A program made the translations under genes and the position numbers. Below are positions 57,138-64,000 of a stretch of 64,000 nt of DNA, one piece after another (positions within the stretch are counted from its first letter, which is position 1; each line of letters opens with the position of its first letter). The notes beneath the pieces were generated by a model that saw only the letters and a program-made list of their open reading frames with translations, did not search any database and was not told the origin of the DNA. Source of the stretch: Streptomyces sp. CB02400 (GTDB lineage Bacteria; Actinomycetota; Actinomycetes; Streptomycetales; Streptomycetaceae); the NCBI RefSeq assembly GCF_001905725.1, contig NZ_LIWB01000008.1:284244-348243 (forward strand), in the 5' to 3' direction.

Positions 57138-58165
57138 GAAGGAACTACAACACCATCTGCCGACCCTAGTACTGTGTCGGCCTTCTGTTTCCGCACGGCC
57201 GTCCGGTACTCCGACGGGGGTGCGGGGATCGCGGATGCGTGACCGGAGACCACCTGCCTATCGATGTCCTGCGGTACCCGGGCTCGCGTCTTTCGCCCGG
57301 GCGATCCTGATGGCGCTCGACTCCTCCGTTCTTCCCTCTCGATCAATCACTTGCGAACGGGAACTGCGTACTGCTTGTACTGCTGGTACCGCGAACTGCT
57401 GGTGGCCTTACGCAGCGCCACCTTCCGGCAGTCGGCCCCGTCGCCCGTCCTGCGTCTTGCTCGGGCCGGGAACCCCACTGTCGAATCTCCCCGGCACGCG
57501 CGTCCGCAGCCCGACGCCTTCACCGGGGGCACCGCTCAATACAGCACTGCTGGTACTGCAACCGCGTCAACTGCGGTCCTGCTCACGGCGGCCCCTCGTC
57601 ACTGCGGGCCACCCGGTCCGGTCGTCAGTCCCGTCACCGTCGTACGACAACCCGGCTTCGAAACTCCACCACCGCACCGTCCTGCGTGTACTGCTGCCCG
57701 GCAGTTCGTGTCTGCCGGGCCTTGATTGATCTCGGCTACGAGAGAAACCATAATCGCGAGTGCTGCGAATGTCTACTTCGGCGAGCATAGATTTGGTGCG
57801 TTCGACGATGAGGTATCCCCTTGGGCCGGTCCGCGCATGCTTGGGGCCGCCCGCGGCACGGATCCGGCGTACGGGTGAGGCCCGGAGCTGCCCGCTGGGC
57901 TTTCCGTGACGCCGCCGACCGGCGCGGCGCCTCGACTGCGATTCGGGGTCCCCTCCGGCAGGCACGGCGGCTCGGACGGATCGGCGGGGTGGCGGACGGC
58001 CCACCCGGTCACCACCGAGCGGCCGTCCACCATCCCGGCTCGCAGCCGTCCCGCATGCGCACTCCTGACCTGTGCTGCGGCACCGGGGGGCCGTGGGCGC
58101 TCGTCCTGCCCGTTGGTTTCACCACCCGAGCCGCCCGGACGGGCAGGTGCATAGAATCCGATCTC
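57138..58165. other. About 1 kb without a supported gene
   Basis: No convincing coding frame. Codon-position GC is not Streptomyces-like in any frame, and the section 57340-57720 has scattered CTGCTGGTAC repeats (GTACTGCTGGTACCGCGAACT, ACAGCACTGCTGGTACTGC). The segment is consistent with decayed or foreign DNA. A -10-like TAGAAT (58152-58157) lies at its right end, 8 nt before the next ATG. Confidence 0.5.
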
Positions 58166-58525
58166 ATGCCGAAGCCTGACGAGCTGATCGTTGACATCGC
58201 CGCCCGTGTGGAGTCCGGGCAGAGCAATCAGATGTCCCTGACCGTGGTCACCGGTGGTGCTGTCATCACCGGTCGCCTGGCTCCCGAAGCCGTGTGGAGG
58301 CGGAGGGTGTCGGAGGTGCTGACGGACTCCGCCCGCCTGGGCGAGTTCTCCACCGTCTTCGACACCCCCGCGAAGCAGGAGGGGCCGCCCACGCATCTGC
58401 ACTTCCATGTCGCCCGGATCCTCCAGGGCGCGGTGGGGATCCCGGAGACGGGCGGGATGTACCGCGTCGCGATCGAGGACGTCAGTGCCTGGACCGTGGG
58501 CGACTTCAGTTACTCCGACCACTGA
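58166..58525 (+). CDS. Small conserved-looking protein of unknown function
   Basis: 119 residues starting MPKPDELIVDIAARVESGQS. A beta-rich middle (MSLTVVTGGAVITGRLAPEAVW) and the end THLHFHVARILQG and MYRVAIEDVSAWTVGDF suggest a compact soluble domain. A vague resemblance to gas-vesicle accessory GvpU is noticed but not claimed. There is no ribosome binding site. TAGAAT ends 8 nt before the ATG, so a leaderless transcript is likely. A strong terminator follows. Codon use is normal for Streptomyces, unlike the preceding kilobase. Confidence 0.75.
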   Translation: MPKPDELIVDIAARVESGQSNQMSLTVVTGGAVITGRLAPEAVWRRRVSEVLTDSARLGEFSTVFDTPAKQEGPPTHLHFHVARILQGAVGIPETGGMYRVAIEDVSAWTVGDFSYSDH

Positions 58526-58555
58526 CCCATCGCCACGCCGAGAGCGGCATGGCAC

Positions 58556-58599
58556 GCAGTGAGGGCCCTACCGGTACGCGCCGGTAGGGCCCTCACTGC
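58556..58599. terminator. Bidirectional terminator
   Basis: Perfect 19-bp inverted repeat GCAGTGAGGGCCCTACCGG / CCGGTAGGGCCCTCACTGC with loop TACGCG, between convergent genes. One of the strongest hairpins in the window. Confidence 0.95.
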
Positions 58600-58627
58600 T
58601 CTGTTCGGCTCGCGCCCGCCCCGTCGG

Positions 58628-58936
58628 TCAGATGGACAGGGGGGTGCCGAGCAATGCGGAAGCCCGCTGCAACGGGCCTTCGAGGCGCGTCGGTGCGGCC
58701 TCAGGACGGGTGCGACAGGTGAAGCCGAGCCGGGACATGGCCCGGAGGACTTCGCCGGCGCTGAAATCGCGGCGGTCCTGGCGGGTGATGACCTGGCCGA
58801 CCTGCTTGGCGGGGTAGTGGCGTCGTCCGATGAGCACGGACTCGCCGGTGACCGGCTCGGGCTTGACGCCCTTCATCGATTCCAGCACGCCGTCCTTGGT
58901 CAGCTCGAACGGGAAGCGGGCGATGACACAGCGCAT
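58628..58936 (-). CDS. Small protein of the cold-shock cluster
   Basis: 102 residues: MRCVIARFPFELTKDGVLES, then MKGVKPEPVTGESVLIGRRHYPAKQVGQVITRQDRRDFSAGEVLRAMSRLGFTC. From memory, close homologues lie beside DEAD-box helicase and cold-shock protein genes in several Streptomyces, so it belongs to this cluster. The basic, mixed alpha/beta composition would allow RNA binding, but no known domain is evident. Transcribed leftward after the CBS-domain gene, 50 bp apart, and bounded by the 19-bp terminator. Confidence 0.8.
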   Translation of the reverse strand: MRCVIARFPFELTKDGVLESMKGVKPEPVTGESVLIGRRHYPAKQVGQVITRQDRRDFSAGEVLRAMSRLGFTCRTRPEAAPTRLEGPLQRASALLGTPLSI

Positions 58937-58986
58937 GATGCCTCACAGGGGAGAAGAAGGGACGGGGCCGACCGCCGTGAAGCGGT

Positions 58987-59391
58987 TCAGCGGGGGAGGG
59001 CGAGGACACCCGGAGCGTTGCCGTGTTCGTCGACCACGGGCAGGGCCCCGAGCCGGCGGCAGCGCATCGCGCGCTCGGCTTCGGTCCTCGTGGTCAGCGG
59101 CGGGGGGAAGGGCCCGATGACGTCGGCGATGTCACGCAGACGGATCCGGTCCGTGTATCCGGAACCGTCACGAACGGCCGTGAGCCCGGCCCGTGTGACC
59201 AGGCCGGTGCACAGACCGTCCTCGTCGCAGACGATCAGATGACCCGTACGGGCGGCGGCCATCACGGACAGCGCCACCTCCACGGTCATGTCCTCCCAGA
59301 CCTGCGGTCCGGCCGCGTCCATGGCGTCGGCCGCCGTACCGTGCACGGGGTGGGCACTCGCCGGGCGGAACTGCGTCTGGACCAGCGTCAA
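58987..59391 (-). CDS. CBS-domain protein in the cold-shock cluster
   Basis: 134 residues from TTG 59391. A pair of CBS motifs is visible: VWEDMTVEVALSVMAAARTGHLIVCDEDGLCTGLVTRAGLTAV and LTTRTEAERAMRCRRLGALPVVDEHGNAPGVLAL. CBS pairs bind adenosine nucleotides and act as energy sensors. TTG is preferred over the in-frame ATG 59430 because AGGAGG (minus strand, 59398-59403) stands exactly 6 nt before it, whereas the ATG has none. It follows the helicase gene closely, so the two are probably co-transcribed. Confidence 0.82.
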   Translation of the reverse strand: MTLVQTQFRPASAHPVHGTAADAMDAAGPQVWEDMTVEVALSVMAAARTGHLIVCDEDGLCTGLVTRAGLTAVRDGSGYTDRIRLRDIADVIGPFPPPLTTRTEAERAMRCRRLGALPVVDEHGNAPGVLALPR

Positions 59392-59437
59392 AGGGTGCCT
59401 CCTGCGGAGTCGGGTCGGTTTCCTGATCATGAAGGTT

Positions 59438-60937
59438 CTATGCGGCCGTACCGACGGGGGACCGCCGCGGTACGGGCGCGCGCCGGGCCGCCGGAGCGGG
59501 GCGGCGACGGCCGCGTGACGTGCCGCCGCGCTTCTTGGGGCGTTCGACCGCCGGTGCGGTGATGACGACCGGGATGCCGGAGGGGGCCTGGGCTCCGGTG
59601 ATGCGGTGCAGGGCCTCCTCGCCGACGCGGACCTCAGTGGTCTGCGGGACGATGCCTGCCGCTGCCATGAGGCGGGTCATGCCGCGGCGCTGGTTCGGGG
59701 TGACCAGGGTGACGACGCTGCCGGACTCGCCGGCGCGGGCCGTACGGCCGCCGCGGTGGAGGTAGTCCTTGTGGTCGGTCGGCGGGTCGACGTTGACGAC
59801 GAGGTCGAGGTTGTCGACGTGGATGCCGCGCGCCGCGACGTTGGTCGCCACCAGCACGTTGACGTGCCCGGTCTTGAACTGCGCCAGCGTGCGGGTGCGC
59901 TGCGGCTGCGACTTCCCGCCGTGCAGGGCGGCGGCCCGGACCCCGCTGTCCAGGAGATGCGCGGTGAGGCCGTCGACGGCGTGCTTGGTGTCGAGGAACA
60001 TGATCACGCGGCCGTCGCGTGCGGCGATCTGGGTGGTGGCCGTGTGCTTGTCGGCGCCCCGGACATGCAGCACATGGTGCTCCATCGTCGTGACCGCGCC
60101 GGCCGAGGGGTCGACGGAGTGCACGACGGGGTCGCTGAGGTAGCGGCGCACGAGCAGGTCGACGTTGCGGTCGAGGGTGGCGGAGAACAGCATGCGCTGA
60201 CCCTCGGGGCGGACCTGGTCGAGAAGGGCGGTGACCTGCGGCATGAAGCCCATGTCGGCCATCTGGTCGGCCTCGTCGAGGACGGTGACGGAGACCTGGT
60301 TCAGTCGGCAGTCGCCGCGGTCGATGAGGTCCTTGAGGCGTCCCGGTGTGGCGACGACGACCTCGGCACCACCGCGCAGCGCGCTTGCCTGCCTGCCGAT
60401 CGACATCCCGCCCACCACAGTGGCCAGCCGCAGCTTCACGGAGCGGGCGTACGGGGCGAGCGCGTCGGTCACCTGCTGCGCCAGCTCACGCGTCGGTACG
60501 AGGACCAGCCCCAGCGGCTGCCTGGCCTCGGCGCGCTGCCCGGCCGTACGGGCCAGCAGCGCCAGCCCGAAGGCGAGGGTCTTGCCGGAACCGGTGCGGC
60601 CACGGCCGAGGACGTCCCGGCCGGCGAGGGAGTTCGGGAGGGTCGCGGCCTGGATCGGGAACGGTGCGGTCACGCCTTGCGAGCCGAGCGCGGCCAGCAG
60701 CTCCCGGGGCATGTCGAGATCGGTGAAGCCCTCCACGGCGGGAAGCGCGGGGGTGATCGTCTTGGGGAGGGCGAACTCTCCCTGGACCGCGGCGGGCCGA
60801 CGGCCGTAACTGCCGGAGCGGCTCGGTCCGCCGGACCGGCGCGGGGCCGACGAACCGAATCGGCTGCCACCCCTTCCGGAGTCGGCACCGCCGTCACGGG
60901 TGCGGGCGAAGCGGTCGTTCGGGCGTGTGCGGTTCAT
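59438..60937 (-). CDS. DEAD-box ATP-dependent RNA helicase
   Basis: 499 residues. All superfamily-2 motifs are present: Q-motif region FTDLDMPRELLAALGSQGVTAPFPIQ, motif I GRTGSGKT, Ia PTRELAQQV, II VLDEADQM (D-E-A-D), III SAT in MLFSATLD, IV IMFLDTKH, V ATNVAARGIHVDNLDLVVN and VI YLHRGGRTARAG. The Arg/Gly-rich N-terminus and the basic C-terminus (KKRGGTSRGRRRP) bind RNA. It unwinds structured RNA in ribosome assembly or mRNA decay in the cold. ATG 60937 follows GGAAGG. It sits upstream of the CBS and small-protein genes on the same strand. Confidence 0.96.
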   Translation of the reverse strand: MNRTRPNDRFARTRDGGADSGRGGSRFGSSAPRRSGGPSRSGSYGRRPAAVQGEFALPKTITPALPAVEGFTDLDMPRELLAALGSQGVTAPFPIQAATLPNSLAGRDVLGRGRTGSGKTLAFGLALLARTAGQRAEARQPLGLVLVPTRELAQQVTDALAPYARSVKLRLATVVGGMSIGRQASALRGGAEVVVATPGRLKDLIDRGDCRLNQVSVTVLDEADQMADMGFMPQVTALLDQVRPEGQRMLFSATLDRNVDLLVRRYLSDPVVHSVDPSAGAVTTMEHHVLHVRGADKHTATTQIAARDGRVIMFLDTKHAVDGLTAHLLDSGVRAAALHGGKSQPQRTRTLAQFKTGHVNVLVATNVAARGIHVDNLDLVVNVDPPTDHKDYLHRGGRTARAGESGSVVTLVTPNQRRGMTRLMAAAGIVPQTTEVRVGEEALHRITGAQAPSGIPVVITAPAVERPKKRGGTSRGRRRPAPAARRAPVPRRSPVGTAA

Positions 60938-61225
60938 GCGGAACCTTCCTTGATGCGGCACATATCAAGGAATTCCCGCAGCGATGAGCGGCATGGAGAA
61001 TTTCAGGAATGGGCCGGTAGAACGCGACAGCGAATCTGGCCGACGGAAAATCCGTGCGGGCGCAGGCGCTGAAATGAGTGACGCGATGTGGGCGCGATGT
61101 TCGGGCGTCCACGGCGATGCGGCTGTGCAGGGACGCGTCTGCACCCCTGAAGGGCGACCCGTGTGCGGTGAGCCTACGTATTTCCTGGTTGTCGTCCACA
61201 GGTGAAATCACTGCGGGAAATGCGA
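60938..61225. other. Intergenic leader region between cspA and helicase genes
   Basis: About 290 bp with no supported gene. It should contain the helicase promoter and a long 5' leader, which cold-shock genes often use for regulation. No clear -10/-35 or riboswitch was identified. Confidence 0.5.
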
Positions 61226-61267
61226 GCAGCTGGGGCCCGCACCCCGAAGGATGCGGGCCCCAGCTGC
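61226..61267 (-). terminator. Terminator of the cspA-type gene
   Basis: Perfect 16-bp inverted repeat GCAGCTGGGGCCCGCA / TGCGGGCCCCAGCTGC with a 10-nt loop, 17 nt past the cold-shock gene stop. Confidence 0.95.
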
Positions 61268-61283
61268 AAAGTGCGCGTCGGTG

Positions 61284-61487
61284 TCAGGCGAGAACGATGT
61301 TCTCGGCCGTCGGGCCCTTCTGGCCCTGCGCGATGTCGAAGGACACCTTCTGGCCCTCGAGCAGCTCTCGGAAGCCTTGGGCGGAGATGTTCGAGTAGTG
61401 GGCGAACACGTCGGCGCCGCCACCGTCCTGCTCGATGAAGCCGAAGCCCTTTTCCGCGTTGAACCACTTCACGGTACCAGTAGCCAT
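61284..61487 (-). CDS. Cold-shock protein, CspA family
   Basis: 67 residues, the canonical size. RNA-binding motifs RNP1 (KGFGFI) and RNP2 (VFAHYS) are intact in MATGTVKWFNAEKGFGFIE and GADVFAHYSNISAQGF. It binds single-stranded RNA as a chaperone and anti-terminator. ATG 61487 follows AAGGAGAAATGAC. It is upstream of the DEAD-box helicase gene on the same strand, separated by a strong terminator, so the two are probably co-regulated but not in one transcript. Confidence 0.97.
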   Translation of the reverse strand: MATGTVKWFNAEKGFGFIEQDGGGADVFAHYSNISAQGFRELLEGQKVSFDIAQGQKGPTAENIVLA

Positions 61488-61901
61488 GTCATTTCTCCTT
61501 CGGGGCAGTGCGTCGGAGTCCGCACCGTGCGGAACCCGTGTCGCCGCGATGATCACCCACCCGGAAAATGCCGGATACACAAGAGCTTCCAGCGGTACAG
61601 AAACCGACCGGAGAGCATGTGAAGTTTCGGGAACCACAACTGCAACTGAGATCGACGGTAGCACGCCGCAGCAGCCTGTGTGCGGTGAAGAATCCCACTC
61701 TGCTTATCGCGACAGGGAATCTGTCCGCATGTCCCGCTGAAATCTCAGTTCGCGGGCACAGCTATTGATTCACCAGGAGCGCAACGTTTCGGGAAGTACG
61801 GGGCGCGGTCGGCGTAAGGACTGCCCCCGAAGGGCCCCACCTCGTCTCCGTCGATAATGCTGAGCCGCCTGCGGTGTGACGGCGCGATCGACCGTCCACG
61901 A
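61488..61901. other. Gap upstream of cspA
   Basis: No gene is supported. It includes the cspA leader, relatively A/T-rich around 61560-61780, and an unconvincing leftward reading frame at 61745-62005. A CspA-type long 5' leader is likely within 61488-61640. Confidence 0.45.
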
Positions 61902-62276
61902 TCATCGGCGAGGCCGGTGACGGTTGGTTCTGGGCCGATTTCCTCGTGCCTCCGCAACTTGTGGAGCGCGCTCGGGCTTTTCCGTCCCGGCGGTCGGCCT
62001 GACACCCGTAACTGAGGGTGCCTGTCGGTGTACGGTCAGCGGGCAGTCGGGGGAGCCGGCGAGTCGTCGGAGTGAGGTGCGGGCGGCGTCTCGTCGGACC
62101 TTCTCGACTCGCACGGAGTGTCCGGCGAGGAGCTGATTCATGTCGTCGGTGTCGGGGGTGAAGACGGTTGCCTCAGCTCCCTGCGCGGCTTCCTGCCCGG
62201 CCACGGCCGCCAGAATTGCGTCGATGGCGTACTTGTGCCCATGCAGGCCGGCTGTCTTCAGCAAGTCGCGAGCCAT
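61902..62276 (-). pseudogene. PIN-domain toxin, C-terminal remnant
   Basis: The frame opens MARDLLKTAGLHGHKYAIDA then ILAAVAGQE and continues EATVFTPDTDDMNQLLAGHSVRVEKV. That is the C-terminal half of Streptomyces PIN/VapC-type proteins (HKYAIDA helix, TxDxDD metal site, terminal VxVxKV strand). The first half, with the N-terminal catalytic Asp, is missing at the edge of the duplicated segment (62272). The 50-residue Arg-rich tail after VEKV looks like read-through. It is the second PIN-gene remnant next to a tRNA-Arg fragment in this region. Confidence 0.65.
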
Positions 62277-62586
62277 CGTTCGTTGTCGTTGATGTCAGCC
62301 GGTGATGTCAGGCGGGTCGAGGCACGATGTTCACGGCCCGGTAGCTGTACCCGTCCTGTTCGAAGCCGGGGGCTTCCCACTGGAGGTCTACTCGCTGTCC
62401 CGGCGACAGCGTTCGGAAGCCCTTCATCTGGATGTGGGAGAAGTGGCCCCAACATCCGCCGGGAGTCTCGGGGGAGTCGAGCACGCCCCATCCTTCCTCG
62501 GCGTGCCACTCGCGGACAGTCGCAGTCACCATGGGGGAACCTTACGGCTCCGTCTGCGCCGGCATACCGGGGACCTCAGCTTGGGA
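62272..62586. repeat. Duplicated 315-bp segment, left copy
   Basis: Begins GCCATCGTTCGTTGTCGTTG and ends CCTCAGCTTGGGA. It is nearly identical to 62787-63102, with period 515. It carries one cold-shock-domain gene and its upstream sequence. Confidence 0.92.
62308..62532 (-). CDS. Divergent cold-shock-domain protein, copy A
   Basis: 74 residues: VTATVREWHAEEGWGVLDSP, ETPGGCWGHFSHIQMKGFRT, LSPGQRVDLQWEAPGFEQDG. The cold-shock fold is recognisable, but RNP1 (EGWGVL) and RNP2 (CWGHFSHI) deviate from classical CspA, as in a known actinobacterial subgroup. ATG 62532 follows GGTTCCCCC weakly. An almost identical gene lies at 62823; the two differ at six or so residues (A/D, K/E, R/Q, E/K, S/D). The duplicates flank tRNA-Arg fragment copy 2. 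Confidence 0.85.
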   Translation of the reverse strand: MVTATVREWHAEEGWGVLDSPETPGGCWGHFSHIQMKGFRTLSPGQRVDLQWEAPGFEQDGYSYRAVNIVPRPA

Positions 62587-62618
62587 CGCCCAGAGCTGCA
62601 CGACCCCGGACACGACGA

Positions 62619-62657
62619 AGGGCCGGTCCGGGAGGGAAACCCTCCTGAGCCGGCCCT
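62619..62657 (-). terminator. Terminator-like hairpin beside tRNA fragment copy 2
   Basis: AGGGCCGG-TCCG-GGAGGG-AAA-CCCTCC-TGA-GCCGGCCCT, imperfect stem followed on the minus strand by the cold-shock gene. It is the probable tRNA-Arg terminator carried with the fragment. Confidence 0.7.
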
Positions 62658-62664
62658 TTGCTCT

Positions 62665-62715
62665 GTGCCCCCGGCAGGATTCGAACCTGCGACACCCGCT
62701 TTAGGAGTTCGATCA
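62665..62715 (-). repeat. tRNA-Arg(CCT) 3'-half fragment, att-like copy 2
   Basis: On the minus strand CTCCTAA (anticodon loop with CCT), AGCGG, GTGTC, GCAGG-TTCGAAT-CCTGC (T arm) and CGGGGGC are all intact. The D arm and 5' acceptor strand are absent: the DNA beyond the loop reads TTCGATCACC. It matches copy 1 at 49 of 51 positions. Read as protein it gives IELLKRVSQVRILPGA, a peptide I have seen at the ends of genes overlapping tRNA attachment cores. Confidence 0.85.
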
Positions 62716-62786
62716 CCTTGTCGCACGGCGTGCCGAAAACGGGGCTCAGTGGTCGCTCGTGGGTCCGGTCGTGGCCGCTTCGGTGC

Positions 62787-63102
62787 GCCATCGTTCGTTG
62801 TCGTTGATGTCAGCTGGTGATGTCAGGCGGGTCGAGGCACGATATTCACCGCCCGGTAGTCGTACCCGTCTTGCTTGAAGCCAGGGGCTTCCCACTGGAG
62901 GTCTACTTGCTGTCCCGGCGACAGCGTTCGGAACCCTTCCATCTGGATGTGGGAGAAGTGGCCCCAACAACCTCCGGGAGTCTCAGGGGAGTCCAGCACG
63001 CCCCACCCTTCCTCGTCGTGCCACTCGCGGACAGTCGCAGTCACCATGAGTGGAACCTTACGGCTCCGTCTGCGCCGGCATACCGGGGACCTCAGCTTGG
63101 GA
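62787..63102. repeat. Duplicated 315-bp segment, right copy
   Basis: Second copy of 62272-62586, differing by scattered substitutions and a 1-nt indel near the gene start. Contains copy B of the cold-shock-domain gene. Confidence 0.92.
62823..63047 (-). CDS. Divergent cold-shock-domain protein, copy B
   Basis: 74 residues: VTATVREWHDEEGWGVLDSP, ETPGGCWGHFSHIQMEGFRT, LSPGQQVDLQWEAPGFKQDG. Same layout and deviations in RNP1/RNP2 as copy A. Both copies are intact and most differences are conservative or charge-changing at the surface, so both may be translated. ATG 63047 is preceded by GGTTCCACTC, a weak ribosome binding site. Located 107 bp beyond tRNA-Arg fragment copy 2. Confidence 0.85.
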   Translation of the reverse strand: MVTATVREWHDEEGWGVLDSPETPGGCWGHFSHIQMEGFRTLSPGQQVDLQWEAPGFKQDGYDYRAVNIVPRPA

Positions 63103-63235
63103 AGCTTGGGTCCTCCGCACTCGATTGGCGCACTGACCTGCTGCGCAGCGGCGTCACGACATGTGGACGTGCTCGGTGAGTGACCGCTGTTCCCCGTGGC
63201 TTCCCGCGCTATCTGGCACGGGTCTGGCACGGTGC

Positions 63236-63550
63236 TTACCGCGGTCCTGGCGGCTTGGGGACACCCTTGTCCATCAGCGCGTTTGTGAACTCAACGGCGA
63301 ACCGGTGTGTCTCAGGTGACACGTTGGTGGGCTCGCTGGCGTACCAGCGGAAGGTATCCGGGTTTCGCTCAGCCTCGTGCAACCAGCGGGTCAGGCGGTG
63401 AAGCTCTCCTTCGCTGAGCCTGGTGGCGGCCTGATGAACCCACGTCTCATCTGGCCCGGTGTACGTCCCCAGAGCCATAACGGCCAGTTCCACCACGTCC
63501 GGAGCGAAGACGGACCGGCATAGATTGCGAGTATCAGGAAAGACCGGCAT
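63236..63550 (-). CDS. Hypothetical soluble protein
   Basis: 104 residues from ATG 63550 (MPVFPDTRNLCRSVFAPDVV). The sequence is helical with a Streptomyces-like codon bias: ELAVMALGTYTGPDETWVHQA, LSEGELHRLTRWLHEAERNPDTFRWYASEP, ETHRFAVEFTNALMDKG. No domain is recognised. A CGG/GGT pattern upstream is not a convincing ribosome binding site. Located past the tRNA-linked region; relation to neighbours unknown. Confidence 0.5.
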   Translation of the reverse strand: MPVFPDTRNLCRSVFAPDVVELAVMALGTYTGPDETWVHQAATRLSEGELHRLTRWLHEAERNPDTFRWYASEPTNVSPETHRFAVEFTNALMDKGVPKPPGPR

Positions 63551-64000
63551 ACGCCGAGGATGCGGTGTCCAGGGTGGCAGGGCAATAGAGAGTCGTCGCC
63601 GACTTCTCACCCCTGACGCCGGCCGGACTGTACACGTGACCTCTTCGTCCCGAAGTAACTTACGTGAGGGTGCTGCCTTGGGCTGGGGTGGCTTTCACCT
63701 GCGTTGATGGTTCGCAGACGTCCGCGATCGTCCGACGGTGTCCGTCGGCGTTGTCACGCAGTGAGACACTCATTGATGGCGGGAGCATCTGTATCCGTAA
63801 GGTGCAGCACCAGGCCTCTTGCACCCTCGATCCAGCTCCATCACGGCGTCCGCGCCGCTGCCCTGGTGGCATCTACCCCATCCGGCCGTACTTGATAGTG
63901 ACCAGGTCTCCGAGTGCCGCCAGAGGCGTTGAGAGGTACGGCTAGGCCCAATACCGGTGATTTAGGTTGTTTTCCGGCTGGTTGAAGTGGCTCTGGTCGG
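63551..64000. other. Right end of window, no supported gene
   Basis: Codon bias is poor in every frame and the composition is less G/C-rich than elsewhere (AAGTAACTTACGTGAGGG near 63653; GGTTGTTTTCCGGCTGG at the end). It may be degraded mobile DNA. No insertion-sequence ends were identified. Confidence 0.4.

Noticed and set aside
57567..58004. Minus-strand coding frame of 145 codons in the 1-kb gap
   Set aside because: Arg-rich composition, no domain, no ribosome binding site and poor third-position GC bias.
61745..62005. Minus-strand 86-codon frame with GDEVGPFGGSPYADRAPYF
   Set aside because: No ribosome binding site or homologous pattern recognised; it overlaps the tail of the PIN remnant. 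Could be part of a decayed gene but is not supportable.

Overview
The window is high-GC (about 72 %) actinobacterial chromosome and is almost certainly from a Streptomyces. It carries an afsK / afsS / afsR regulatory locus with kbpA beside the kinase gene, fbiC and several F420-type flavoenzyme genes, an XRE-DUF5753/DUF397 pair, GTG/TTG starts, GTGA/ATGA coupled starts and likely leaderless genes. From memory, the order of the first half resembles the S. coelicolor SCO442x-444x neighbourhood. That synteny was not checked.

Layout. 0-4.5 kb: end of an MFS transporter gene, a flavin monooxygenase, a GNAT acetyltransferase, pdxH, a PPOX-fold protein and a TetR regulator. 4.5-13.6 kb: kbpA-like gene, afsK, a low-complexity exported protein, a scarred insertion (DUF559-like pseudogene, a beheaded short gene, an RsbW-like ATPase and a secreted peptide with a DNHAP motif), then afsS and afsR. 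13.7-18.7 kb: F420-linked genes (Ddn-like, LLM, fbiC) and an L,D-transpeptidase-like protein without its cysteine. 18.7-25.5 kb: a toxin-antitoxin operon, a DUF2165 protein, an ATPase-TPR protein, an ADP-ribosylglycohydrolase homologue that lacks its metal ligands, and a sodium:solute symporter. 25.7-35.5 kb: a membrane protein carrying an in-frame palindromic repeat, a D-Ala-D-Ala carboxypeptidase with a giant disordered tail, GPP34, XRE/DUF397, MerR, glutathione peroxidase and a Crp-type regulator.

35.5-42.1 kb holds the most unusual block. A Pycsar-type membrane effector lies divergent to a class III nucleotide cyclase, followed by a variant P-loop NTPase, an SPFH-like coiled-coil protein and a DUF4407 membrane protein. 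The cyclase C-terminus and the NTPase N-terminus share a short APGAxFGI motif, which ties the genes together. It looks like a cyclic-nucleotide conflict (anti-phage) system with extra components.

42-56 kb: a SAM methyltransferase, an aromatic-acid catabolic operon (LigJ-like and LigI-like enzymes plus an MFS transporter) divergent from a two-component system with a TAXI binding protein, an unrecognised 398-aa protein, a DUF4190 protein, and LysR / EamA / NAD(P)-binding genes. 56-63.1 kb: two copies of the 3' half of a tRNA-Arg(CCT) gene, two broken PIN-toxin genes, a cold-shock cluster (DEAD-box helicase, CspA, CBS protein) and a duplicated cold-shock-domain gene, suggesting repeated tRNA-targeted integration and decay. 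No intact tRNA, rRNA, integrase, transposase or CRISPR array was seen.
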